DNA of 5,411 nucleotides from Microcaldota archaeon (GTDB taxonomy: Archaea; Micrarchaeota; Micrarchaeia; Anstonellales; Bilamarchaeaceae): contig JAHJBR010000037.1 of NCBI GenBank assembly GCA_018813445.1, positions 1 to 5,411 on the forward strand, written 5' to 3'. The notes under the pieces were generated by a model. The model saw only the letters and a program-made list of their open reading frames with translations. It did not search any database and had not been told where the DNA came from. Within the stretch, counting starts at the first letter, position 1; each line of letters begins with the position of its first letter. Below are positions 1-5,411 of the stretch, piece after piece. A program made the position numbers and the translations under genes.

Positions 1-162
1 GTGATATTTACCGGACTACAACTCTATTATATTATTGAGGTTATTAAAACAAAGAAAATTGGGATTTGGAAAATGAAGTGGGCCAGTGCTTTATTGATAC
101 TCGGAGTTGTTGGAGTAATTTTATATGAAATGTTTGGAAGAAAAGAAATAGAACGTGAATGA
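1..162 (+). CDS. 3' end of a membrane protein gene (partial)
   Basis: Frame 1 is open from the first base of the window to a TGA at 160-162, giving 53 residues. Two hydrophobic stretches are visible: a short one at the start (VIFTGLQLYYIIEVI) and a clear transmembrane helix at about residues 27-44 (WASALLILGVVGVILYEM). A basic linker (KTKKIGIWKMK) separates them, and a charged tail (GRKEIERE) ends the protein. The stop overlaps an ATG at 159-161 (ATGA) in the frame of the geranylgeranyl reductase gene, as expected of co-transcribed, translationally coupled genes. The window opens with GTG, but no upstream sequence is available to judge it as a start. The most likely reading is the C-terminal end of a longer polytopic membrane protein. 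The family is not recognisable from this fragment. Confidence 0.65.
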   Translation: MIFTGLQLYYIIEVIKTKKIGIWKMKWASALLILGVVGVILYEMFGRKEIERE

Positions 163-168
163 AGGTGA
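163..168 (+). promoter_or_regulatory. Ribosome binding site deciding the reductase start
   Basis: AGGTGA lies five bases before the ATG at 174 and matches the archaeal anti-Shine-Dalgarno sequence. The alternative in-frame ATG at 159 has no comparable site upstream, so this site argues for the shorter protein beginning MAKEGFDYDV. Confidence 0.65.
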
Positions 169-173
169 AACAA

Positions 174-1394
174 ATGGCAAAAGAAGGATTTGATTATGAC
201 GTGATTATTATTGGGGCAGGACCTGCTGGAACCACAATGGCCAGAATATTGGCCGGGGAAGGAAGAGACGTATTGGTTGTGGATAAAAGAAAGGATATTG
301 GAAGTCCAGTAAGATGTGGTGAGGGCCTAGGTGAAAGGGAAGTGGTTGCACAGGATTTGGATTTACCTAAAGAAGTTATATCCACAGATATTTTGGGTGC
401 AAAAGTGGTTGCGCCTAATGGGAAGAGCATAGTTTGGAAAGACAAAAATACAACTGGATGGGTTTTGGAAAGAAAGATGTTTGATAAGTGGTTGGCGGAA
501 TTGGCAGTGCATAAGGGAGCAGAAGTGCATGCATACACGCGAGTTGTTGATCTGATAAAAAAAGATGGGAAGATAAATGGAGTGACGGTTGAGCATAGTG
601 GAAAGGATGCACATGAGATTACTGCCCCTTTGGTTGTAAGTGCAGAGGGAATGGAAGCGCACATTGCAAGAAAGGCTGGATTCAATACAGTGCATAATCT
701 TTATGATGTTGATACGTGTTATCAATATGAGATGCAGGAATATGATCATGAGAATTTGATTGAACTTTATTTTGGAAATGAGATTGCACCTCGCGGATAT
801 GTCTGGATTTTCCCTAAAAAAGATAAGAAAGCTAATGTTGGGCTAGGGATAGGGGGTAATCTTACAAATTGGGAAAAGAAAGGAGGAGTAAAAGGTGCAG
901 ATCCAAAGGTATTGTTGGATAACTTTATTGCAAATCAACCACAGCTTAAGAATGCAAGCAAACTATTGCATTTTGGAGGGATAATTAGTGTTGGTGCTCC
1001 TTTGGATAGATTTGTAGAAGATAATTTCATGGTCATTGGAACTGCGGCAAAGCAGGTTGATCCGATTCATGGAGGTGGGATTGCACTTGCAATGGAAAGC
1101 GGGCTTATGGCTGCAAAGATAGCGAATGCGGCTGTTTTAGAAAACAATTTTTCAAAACAAAGGCTCTATGAATATGAAAAGATTTGGAGAGCTGGGCCAG
1201 GCAAGAAGATGGAGAAAAGGCTTATGCTTAGGAAAGTGCTGGAGCATCTTTCAGATGATGATTTGAACTACATATTCAATACTATTACTCAGAATGACTT
1301 GGATAAAGTTATGGATGGGCAGTTTGCAGGCCCGGTTGCAAAAGTGGTTGCAGGGAGGCCGCAATTATTAGGAGCACTGAAAGCATTGGCCTAG
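174..1394 (+). CDS. Geranylgeranyl reductase family FAD-dependent oxidoreductase
   Basis: This flavoprotein belongs to the geranylgeranyl reductase group that, in archaea, hydrogenates the double bonds of geranylgeranyl chains of membrane ether lipids to give saturated archaeol-type lipids at the cytoplasmic face. Counting from the ATG at 174 (406 residues, normal for the family), it shows a Rossmann FAD motif (DVIIIGAGPAG, about 9-19), the family Cys segment PVRCGEGL (Cys48), the substrate-domain signature YVWIFPK (209-215), and the second flavin segment GTAAKQVDPIHGGGI (289-303). Oddly, the usual Gly-Asp of that last segment is Gly-Thr, and the usual ADG motif is AEG (157-159). The frame is also open from an ATG at 159 that overlaps the upstream stop, but AGGTGA at 163-168 is well placed only for 174, so I prefer that start. 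It is probably an operon with the upstream membrane gene and the downstream hypothetical gene. The family is secure; the exact substrate is inferred. Confidence 0.93.
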   Translation: MAKEGFDYDVIIIGAGPAGTTMARILAGEGRDVLVVDKRKDIGSPVRCGEGLGEREVVAQDLDLPKEVISTDILGAKVVAPNGKSIVWKDKNTTGWVLERKMFDKWLAELAVHKGAEVHAYTRVVDLIKKDGKINGVTVEHSGKDAHEITAPLVVSAEGMEAHIARKAGFNTVHNLYDVDTCYQYEMQEYDHENLIELYFGNEIAPRGYVWIFPKKDKKANVGLGIGGNLTNWEKKGGVKGADPKVLLDNFIANQPQLKNASKLLHFGGIISVGAPLDRFVEDNFMVIGTAAKQVDPIHGGGIALAMESGLMAAKIANAAVLENNFSKQRLYEYEKIWRAGPGKKMEKRLMLRKVLEHLSDDDLNYIFNTITQNDLDKVMDGQFAGPVAKVVAGRPQLLGALKALA

Positions 1395-1397
1395 GTG

Positions 1398-1853
1398 ATG
1401 GATATAGATAATAAATATCTAGCTAAGAAGAATCTTGGAGCAGATGTATTTCACTCCAAAGAATGTGAAACTGTCAAAACATTGTTTGAAAGGTTATTAG
1501 TTACTTTAGATGATGTACCAACTGGTTTATTGACTTTGCCTAATTATGGAAAACGCGTTAGAAACGAGACTGAATCTGTGATGGCGGCCGTGGAAGAGAC
1601 AAATTTAGGGAGTAAGGAAAAGATAGAACTATCTAAACATATAGCAATAAGGCTGGCTGGTTGTTTGGAGAAAGTTCAGAAGAAACCCGGAATACATTCT
1701 ATAGCTAGAGAACGTTTGGGTATGGATGAAATTAGAAAGAAATTGGAGCAGATCGGTAAAAAAATGAAGATTGAACAGAAAGAATATTTCAAGGAATTTA
1801 TTGGACAATTAGAACATGAGGGAAGAAAGGACAGATTGGTTGTTAGGCATTAA
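1398..1853 (+). CDS. Hypothetical protein, soluble, helical, charged (about 151 aa)
   Basis: I do not recognise this protein. It has no signal peptide or transmembrane segment and appears mostly alpha-helical and rich in Lys and Glu. A first helical part (about residues 20-45) leads to a Pro/Gly-containing turn (VPTGLLTLPNYGKR). Further helices follow (about 58-95), then a long charged C-terminal helix region (about 103-142, with KKLEQIGKKMKIEQKEYFKE) and a basic tail. The two Cys residues (about 23 and 89) do not form a metal-binding pattern. The frame follows directly on the reductase stop (TAG 1392-1394); GTG at 1395 or ATG at 1398 can start it, and I chose ATG. No Shine-Dalgarno lies at normal distance before either codon, so translation is probably coupled to the reductase. 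The context suggests a partner or accessory of the reductase operon, but that is inference only. Confidence 0.75.
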   Translation: MDIDNKYLAKKNLGADVFHSKECETVKTLFERLLVTLDDVPTGLLTLPNYGKRVRNETESVMAAVEETNLGSKEKIELSKHIAIRLAGCLEKVQKKPGIHSIARERLGMDEIRKKLEQIGKKMKIEQKEYFKEFIGQLEHEGRKDRLVVRH

Positions 1854-1904
1854 TCTACCAAACATCTTCCAAACGTATTTATTTACCTAAACCACAGAGG
1901 AATT

Positions 1905-1911
1905 AGGTGAT
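1905..1911 (+). promoter_or_regulatory. Ribosome binding site of the DUF4349 lipoprotein
   Basis: AGGTGAT, a seven-base match to the archaeal anti-Shine-Dalgarno sequence, ends three bases before the ATG at 1915. It supports that start, which also gives a complete lipoprotein signal peptide. An AT-rich stretch at 1875-1884 (GTATTTATTT) could be a TATA box, but it lies so close to the gene that I give it little weight. Confidence 0.7.
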
Positions 1912-1914
1912 GAT

Positions 1915-2742
1915 ATGAACAAGATACTAATTGGAATTATTATGGTTAGTGTGCTGCTTCTTGGGTGTACAATGCCATTGGAACAGCAGGATAATTATGG
2001 CCCAACAAACGGGCAAGAACTCTATCCACGAACTGCATATGGGCAAAATGAATATACCTCTGATTTAGTTGACAGCGGGTCTGGGAAGATGGTAATAAAA
2101 ACTGGTGGGATTAGCGTGCTGGTTCCGCAAGGTACTTTAGAGGACAAGTATGCAGCGTTAACTGTGCTTTTGCAGAACAATAATGGGGAAATATCGAGCG
2201 TAAATTTCAATGAGTATAGTACAGAAATGGGGTATAGAATAGTAGCTAAGATCAATCCAGATAAGTTTGATATTGTGTTTGCAGAACTGAAAAAGTTGGG
2301 TGAAGTGAAAAGCGCAGACACTAATCTAGAGGATGTTACCACTCAATATCAAGATTTGAATATACGAATAAGCAATTTGGAGAAAGAGCTGGGTGCATTG
2401 AATGACCTCTATAATAGGACGAGTAAGATAAGTGACATATTAGAGATAAGAAATGAGATTAACACTGTGCAGACGCAGCTTGAAATGTACACTCAGCAGA
2501 AAATGGATTTGGAAAGGCAAGTTGCAAAATCAACAATCAGTGTATACATATATGAGGAAAAAGATGCTCTAGATAAGAATCTGTTGGTTCCTCTTGGAGA
2601 TTTGGGCGGGATCTTCTTTGGTGCAATGGGTGCTGCAATAATGCTTCTTGCGGGATTTGCAGGGTTTGTATTGCCAGGAGCTTTAGTTGGAGGGCTTGTT
2701 TACTTGGGCTGGAAGAAGTTCTTTGTAAAAAAGAGCAAATGA
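1915..2742 (+). CDS. DUF4349-domain lipoprotein with C-terminal membrane anchor
   Basis: This 275-residue protein is predicted to be exported. Residues 1-18 form a lipoprotein-type signal peptide with a lipobox ending LLGC (Cys18). A low-complexity polar linker (about 20-55) follows. Residues about 58-214 fit the DUF4349 family: a beta/alpha region (KMVIKTGGISVLVP), the characteristic EDVTTQYQDL segment (139-148), a coiled-coil helical hairpin (about 149-203), and the closing strand AKSTISVYIYEE (204-215). A Gly/Ala-rich hydrophobic region (about 231-266) ends in a Lys-rich tail (KKFFVKKSK), consistent with a cytoplasmic C-terminus. The protein would thus be anchored at both ends with the DUF4349 domain outside. 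The molecular function of DUF4349 proteins is, as far as I know, not established. A 61-bp gap with its own ribosome binding site precedes the gene and a T-rich tract follows it. Confidence 0.88.
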   Translation: MNKILIGIIMVSVLLLGCTMPLEQQDNYGPTNGQELYPRTAYGQNEYTSDLVDSGSGKMVIKTGGISVLVPQGTLEDKYAALTVLLQNNNGEISSVNFNEYSTEMGYRIVAKINPDKFDIVFAELKKLGEVKSADTNLEDVTTQYQDLNIRISNLEKELGALNDLYNRTSKISDILEIRNEINTVQTQLEMYTQQKMDLERQVAKSTISVYIYEEKDALDKNLLVPLGDLGGIFFGAMGAAIMLLAGFAGFVLPGALVGGLVYLGWKKFFVKKSK

Positions 2743-2743
2743 A

Positions 2744-2768
2744 TTTCTTTTTTCCTTTTTTATTTTTC
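2744..2768 (+). terminator. T-rich archaeal-type transcription terminator
   Basis: Directly after the lipoprotein stop, 25 bases are almost all T, with runs of six to seven T broken by single A or CC. No hairpin precedes them. Poly-T tracts on the non-template strand are the usual intrinsic termination signal in archaea, so this probably ends the plus-strand unit before the inositol-phosphate synthase promoter. Confidence 0.7.
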
Positions 2769-2778
2769 ATTAGAATAG

Positions 2779-2788
2779 TTTTATAAAT
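2779..2788 (+). promoter_or_regulatory. Putative TATA box for the inositol-1-phosphate synthase gene
   Basis: TTTTATAAAT resembles the archaeal TATA element and lies after the T-tract terminator. Transcription starting about 25 bases downstream would begin near 2810 and give a leader of roughly 26 bases containing the GAGTGA site at 2826-2831. Two other AT-rich stretches (ACTATATAATA near 2794-2804 and TTATATAG at 2810-2817) are alternatives but would leave little or no leader. Confidence 0.5.
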
Positions 2789-2825
2789 TTTTAACTATAT
2801 AATAAATCATTATATAGTGGCGACT

Positions 2826-2831
2826 GAGTGA
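2826..2831 (+). promoter_or_regulatory. Ribosome binding site of the inositol-1-phosphate synthase gene
   Basis: GAGTGA, ending four bases before the ATG at 2836, is an imperfect form of the GAGGTGA site. It supports this ATG, and the predicted protein begins just before the NAD-binding motif, as in the family. Confidence 0.45.
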
Positions 2832-2835
2832 GAAT

Positions 2836-3912
2836 ATGGAGAAAAAAATAAAGATAGGAATTATAGGTGTAGGGAATTGTGCCTCAGGTTTCATACAGGG
2901 AATTGAGTACTATAAGCAACATCCAGAAAGAGAAGTGGTGGGTATAATGCACCAAGATATCGGAGGTTATGATGTAAGAGATATTGAAGTTGCTTGTGCG
3001 TTTGATGTTGATAAGAATAAAGTTGGAAAAACTTTGGATGAAGCAATTTATATAAAACCGAACATGGTTGACTGGTTGAGAGTTCCAAAAAGCAATGTGG
3101 TTGTGAAACAAGGACCGCTTTACGACGGGTTGGGAAAATATTTGGAAGGAATTGTTGAGCCTGTGGGTGAGAGGCCTATTGAGGAATTGAAAAAAGAGAT
3201 AGTTGCGGAGATAAAGAAAACTGGAGCTGGGATATTGATTAACTATTTGCCTGTTGGAAGTCAGAAGGCAACAGAATTTTGGGCTGAGATTGCTCTTGAA
3301 ACTAAGTGGGCATTCATTAATGCGATTCCAGTCTTCATTGCGTCTACAAAAGAATGGGCTGAGAGATTTGAAAAGGCCAATGTTCCTGTAATTGGAGATG
3401 ATATGAAAGGGATGGTTGGTGCGACTATTGTGCACAGAGTATTGGCGAAACTGACTGCGGATCGGGGTTCTGAATTGACTAATACTTATCAACTGAATGT
3501 TGGCGGAAATACTGATTTCAAGAATATGTTGGAACGGGAAAGACTGGAAAGTAAGAAGATTTCAAAAACTGAGAGCGTGCAGAGCCAGCTGAAAAAACCG
3601 CTTGCTCCTGAGAATATCCATATAGGCCCTTCTGATTATGTGCAGTTTTTGGGAAACACAAAAATAGCCTTTATGAGACTGCGGGGAAAGATGTGGGCAG
3701 ATATTCCTTATGATTTAGAAGTCAAATTAGAAGTGGATGATAAGGCGAATGCCGGAGGAGTAATTGCTGATGCTGTTAGGATCGCAAAGGTTGCATTGGA
3801 TAGGAAAATTGGGGGTGCGCTTATAGGGCCTTCTGCTTATTTGATGAAGCATCCACCAGTGCAGATGGCAGATAATGTTGCTAAGATGGACTTGGAGAAA
3901 TTTTTTGAATAA
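2836..3912 (+). CDS. ino1: Inositol-1-phosphate synthase (myo-inositol-3-phosphate synthase)
   Basis: The enzyme converts glucose 6-phosphate to 1L-myo-inositol 1-phosphate with NAD+, the first step of inositol synthesis; in archaea the product feeds inositol phospholipids and, in some species, di-inositol phosphate solutes. The 358-residue length fits the short prokaryotic form (mycobacterial Ino1 is of similar size) rather than the much longer eukaryotic form. Visible marks are the N-terminal NAD motif GIIGVGNCASG (8-18), AFDVDKNKVG (55-64), NYLPVGS (136-142), NAIPVFIAS (162-170), GDDMKGMVGAT (187-197), and the highly conserved LNVGGNTDF (220-228). The Lys-rich active-site segment LESKKISKT (237-245) and SAYLMKHPP (333-341) are also present. 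From memory, these segments closely parallel the mycobacterial protein. It appears to be a single-gene unit with its own promoter. No inositol monophosphatase or archaetidylinositol synthase gene is in the window. Confidence 0.96.
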   Translation: MEKKIKIGIIGVGNCASGFIQGIEYYKQHPEREVVGIMHQDIGGYDVRDIEVACAFDVDKNKVGKTLDEAIYIKPNMVDWLRVPKSNVVVKQGPLYDGLGKYLEGIVEPVGERPIEELKKEIVAEIKKTGAGILINYLPVGSQKATEFWAEIALETKWAFINAIPVFIASTKEWAERFEKANVPVIGDDMKGMVGATIVHRVLAKLTADRGSELTNTYQLNVGGNTDFKNMLERERLESKKISKTESVQSQLKKPLAPENIHIGPSDYVQFLGNTKIAFMRLRGKMWADIPYDLEVKLEVDDKANAGGVIADAVRIAKVALDRKIGGALIGPSAYLMKHPPVQMADNVAKMDLEKFFE

Positions 3913-4473
3913 CTAGTAGTAATTCCAGCTTGAATATTGATGTGAAAGGTATTTTGCATAAAGCCAGCCAAAGGCTAAACCTCCTAGGTGGGCTGCACCA
4001 CCTATCCCGCTGGTCCAATCAAATGTATATAAGAGATTGATTATTATCCAAAGAATTACTGCGTGCTTTAGTTTCATTGGGAAAAAATAGAGGTATACTA
4101 CTCCTTCTGGATTGAAAAATGCCACTGCACCTAAAATTGCATACACTGCTCCACTTGCGCCTAGAGCTGGAATTGAAGGGGAAATGCCAATATATACTAA
4201 AAGTAAATAAAGAATACTTCCAACAATTCCGCCTAATAAAAAGATCTTATAAAGCTCTTTTTTTCCAAGCAATCTTTCAAGAACTGGGGCAAAAAAGAAA
4301 ATTGAAATAGAATTGAAAAAAAGATGGGAAATGTTTGCATGAAGGAAGATGGATGTAACAATTCTCCATATTTCTAAGGGTTTAGAAGGATCCAAAATGA
4401 ATAGGCTAGTGAAGCCGGGAATTGCAAGCTGGAGCATGAAAACTATTACCAATATTGCTAGGATGTAAAGCAT
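3913..4473 (-). CDS. Rhomboid family intramembrane serine protease
   Basis: This 186-residue polytopic membrane protein has the layout of a minimal six-helix rhomboid, which cleaves transmembrane substrates within the lipid bilayer. The N-terminal helix (about 2-19) leads to a loop and the segment WRIVTSIFLHANISHLFFNS, carrying the family HxxxN motif of helix 2 (His50, Asn54). GASGAVYAILG holds the nucleophile Ser107 in a GxSG context. AHLGGLAFGW carries the catalytic His162 with the HxxGxxxG helix-packing motif. All expected catalytic residues are present, so it is probably active. The protein has no extra soluble domain. It is the second gene of a leftward operon: one base separates its ATG from the thioredoxin reductase stop, and AGAGGA within the end of that gene (complement of 4479-4484) can serve as ribosome binding site. 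The substrate is unknown. Confidence 0.93.
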   Translation of the reverse strand: MLYILAILVIVFMLQLAIPGFTSLFILDPSKPLEIWRIVTSIFLHANISHLFFNSISIFFFAPVLERLLGKKELYKIFLLGGIVGSILYLLLVYIGISPSIPALGASGAVYAILGAVAFFNPEGVVYLYFFPMKLKHAVILWIIINLLYTFDWTSGIGGAAHLGGLAFGWLYAKYLSHQYSSWNYY

Positions 4474-4474
4474 G

Positions 4475-5389
4475 CTATTCCTCTGAGATGAATTTGCTTG
4501 CTGAAATTGCGGCTATTGCACCGCTGCCAGCTGCAGTTACTACCTGTTTCACTTTTGAGTTTGTGACGTCGCCTGCTGCGAAAACACCTGGAATGTTTGT
4601 TTTGCATTCATCATCAATAATTATTTGATTTTGTTTATCTAGTTTGAGCTTTTCTTTGAATAGTTCTGTGTTGGGTAACATCCCAATATAAATGAATATT
4701 CCATCGCATTTTACTGAGGAGATAGAAGAGGTTTTTGTGTCCTTGAGAGTTATTGCTTCTACTTTTGTACTTCCGATTATTTCTTCAACTGTGGAATTTA
4801 GAATGAATTTTATCTTTGGATTGGATTGTGCTTGTTTTTGAAGAATTTTGTCTGCTCTTAGAACGCTTCTGCGATGGATTACGATTACGGTTTTGGCAAA
4901 TTTTGAGAGATGAATAGCTTCAGCAAGAGCTGAATTACCACCGCCAATTACTACTACTTCTTTTTCTTTGAAAAAAGGAGCATCGCAGGTTGCGCAATAG
5001 CTCACTCCTTTTCCTTTTAATTCTGATTCTCCTTTTATTCCAAGTTTTTTTTCTCGGGAACCAGTGGCAAGCATTATGGATTTGGATTGGAATTCGCCTT
5101 TTGAACTAGTGATTTTTTTTATTTTGCCTTCGAGATGCACGGATTTTATCTCTACTGCTTCTTGGATTTCAGCACCGAATTTTTTAGCATGAGTAAGCAT
5201 TGAAGAAGTAAGTTTTTGGCCACTTACTGATTCAAAACCTGGGTAGTTTTCCACTAGTTCAGTTGAAGCTATTTGACCGCCGGCGATGCCTTTATCTAAG
5301 ACTAATATATTGAGGCCATCTCTGGAAGCATAGATTGCTGCGGACAAGCCGGCTGGGCCTGCACCTAGAATTATGAGGTCATAAAGCAT
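4475..5389 (-). CDS. trxB: Thioredoxin reductase (NADPH-type)
   Basis: This cytosolic flavoenzyme passes electrons from NAD(P)H through FAD and a Cys pair to thioredoxin or a similar small dithiol protein. Counting from the ATG at 5389 (304 residues, usual for the low-molecular-weight class), it has the FAD motif LIILGAGPAG (5-14), GGQ (37-39), and ATGS (108-111). The redox centre SYCATCDAPFF has Cys132, Cys135 and the acidic Asp136. The nucleotide motif GGGNSALAEA (149-158), HRRSVLR (172-178, arginines typical of NADPH preference) and the second FAD motif FAAGDV (270-275) follow. The frame is also open from a GTG at 5398 (307 residues). I prefer ATG because GTGAT at 5394-5398 looks like its Shine-Dalgarno site, and most family members begin close to the FAD motif. 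It heads an operon with the rhomboid gene; its promoter lies beyond the window. No thioredoxin gene is visible here. Confidence 0.96.
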   Translation of the reverse strand: MLYDLIILGAGPAGLSAAIYASRDGLNILVLDKGIAGGQIASTELVENYPGFESVSGQKLTSSMLTHAKKFGAEIQEAVEIKSVHLEGKIKKITSSKGEFQSKSIMLATGSREKKLGIKGESELKGKGVSYCATCDAPFFKEKEVVVIGGGNSALAEAIHLSKFAKTVIVIHRRSVLRADKILQKQAQSNPKIKFILNSTVEEIIGSTKVEAITLKDTKTSSISSVKCDGIFIYIGMLPNTELFKEKLKLDKQNQIIIDDECKTNIPGVFAAGDVTNSKVKQVVTAAGSGAIAAISASKFISEE

Positions 5390-5393
5390 TCTA

Positions 5394-5400
5394 ATCACGT
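5394..5400 (-). promoter_or_regulatory. Putative ribosome binding site of the thioredoxin reductase gene
   Basis: Read on the minus strand this is ACGTGAT, one mismatch from the AGGTGAT site seen before the lipoprotein gene, and it ends four bases before the ATG at 5389. The same bases contain the alternative GTG start, so this site and that start exclude each other. Confidence 0.4.
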
Positions 5401-5411
5401 AATTGTTGAAC

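Noticed and set aside
1..3. GTG at the window edge as a true start codon for the first gene
   Set aside because: Without upstream sequence no ribosome binding site can be judged, and the product would be a very short two-helix protein; a truncated longer gene is more likely.
194..685. Minus-strand 163-residue open frame opposite the reductase
   Set aside because: It lies wholly within the well-supported reductase gene, has low-complexity Ser/Pro/Thr-rich composition, and shows no recognisable motif.
1854..1914. Possible separate promoter before the DUF4349 lipoprotein
   Set aside because: The only TATA-like stretch (1875-1884) would place the transcription start almost on the ribosome binding site; read-through from the upstream operon explains expression equally well.
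2537..2770. Minus-strand 77-residue open frame across the lipoprotein end and terminator
   Set aside because: Its beginning comes from the complement of the T-tract, giving a Lys-rich start, and the remainder is antisense to the membrane anchor.
2794..2817. AT-rich repeats (ACTATATAATA, TTATATAG) as an operator or inverted repeat
   Set aside because: They are short, the symmetry is what AT-rich sequence gives by chance, and they are better seen as alternative TATA-like sequence.
2884..3492. Minus-strand 202-residue open frame opposite the inositol-phosphate synthase
   Set aside because: It is antisense to a strongly conserved enzyme and its Asn/Ser/Phe/Ile-rich product has no domain; it results from codon bias in the real gene.
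4119..4310. Plus-strand 63-residue open frame inside the rhomboid gene
   Set aside because: It is antisense to conserved rhomboid motifs including the GASG serine region; the Leu/Lys-rich product looks like a shadow.

Overview
The window looks like a piece of an archaeal chromosome with low GC and dense coding. The archaeal assignment rests on a geranylgeranyl reductase-type flavoprotein (archaeal membrane-lipid saturation), Shine-Dalgarno sequences of the archaeal AGGTGA(T) type, a T-tract terminator without an obvious hairpin, and a TATA-like box about 50 nt before a start codon. The gene mix (lipid reductase, inositol-phosphate synthase, small hypothetical proteins) would suit a DPANN or small-genome euryarchaeal lineage. 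That placement is inference; no rRNA or other marker gene is present.

Layout, plus strand: the tail of a membrane protein (1-162) overlaps by ATGA the reading frame of a geranylgeranyl reductase family protein (174-1394). That gene is followed with almost no gap by a 151-152 residue protein I do not recognise (1398-1853). After a 61-bp spacer comes a DUF4349-type lipoprotein (1915-2742) ending in a T-rich terminator. A 93-bp intergenic region with a TATA-like promoter then leads into myo-inositol-1-phosphate synthase (2836-3912).

Layout, minus strand: a two-gene operon reads leftward, thioredoxin reductase (5389-4475) then an intramembrane rhomboid protease (4473-3913), with one base between them. 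The rhomboid stop codon directly abuts the inositol-phosphate synthase stop codon, so the two transcription units meet tail to tail with no spacer.

How the genes fit together: two enzymes bear on polar lipids. The reductase saturates isoprenoid chains, and the inositol-phosphate synthase supplies the precursor of inositol headgroups or inositol-based solutes. The lipoprotein, the rhomboid and the truncated first gene are membrane proteins, so the window has an envelope flavour, but the genes lie in at least three transcription units and are not one system. I see no mobile element, CRISPR array, tRNA, rRNA or defence system. The points most worth a second look are substitutions at two normally conserved flavin-site acidic residues of the reductase, the unrecognised protein coupled to it, and that protein's odd start region. 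I do not see convincing evidence of a wholly new system here.
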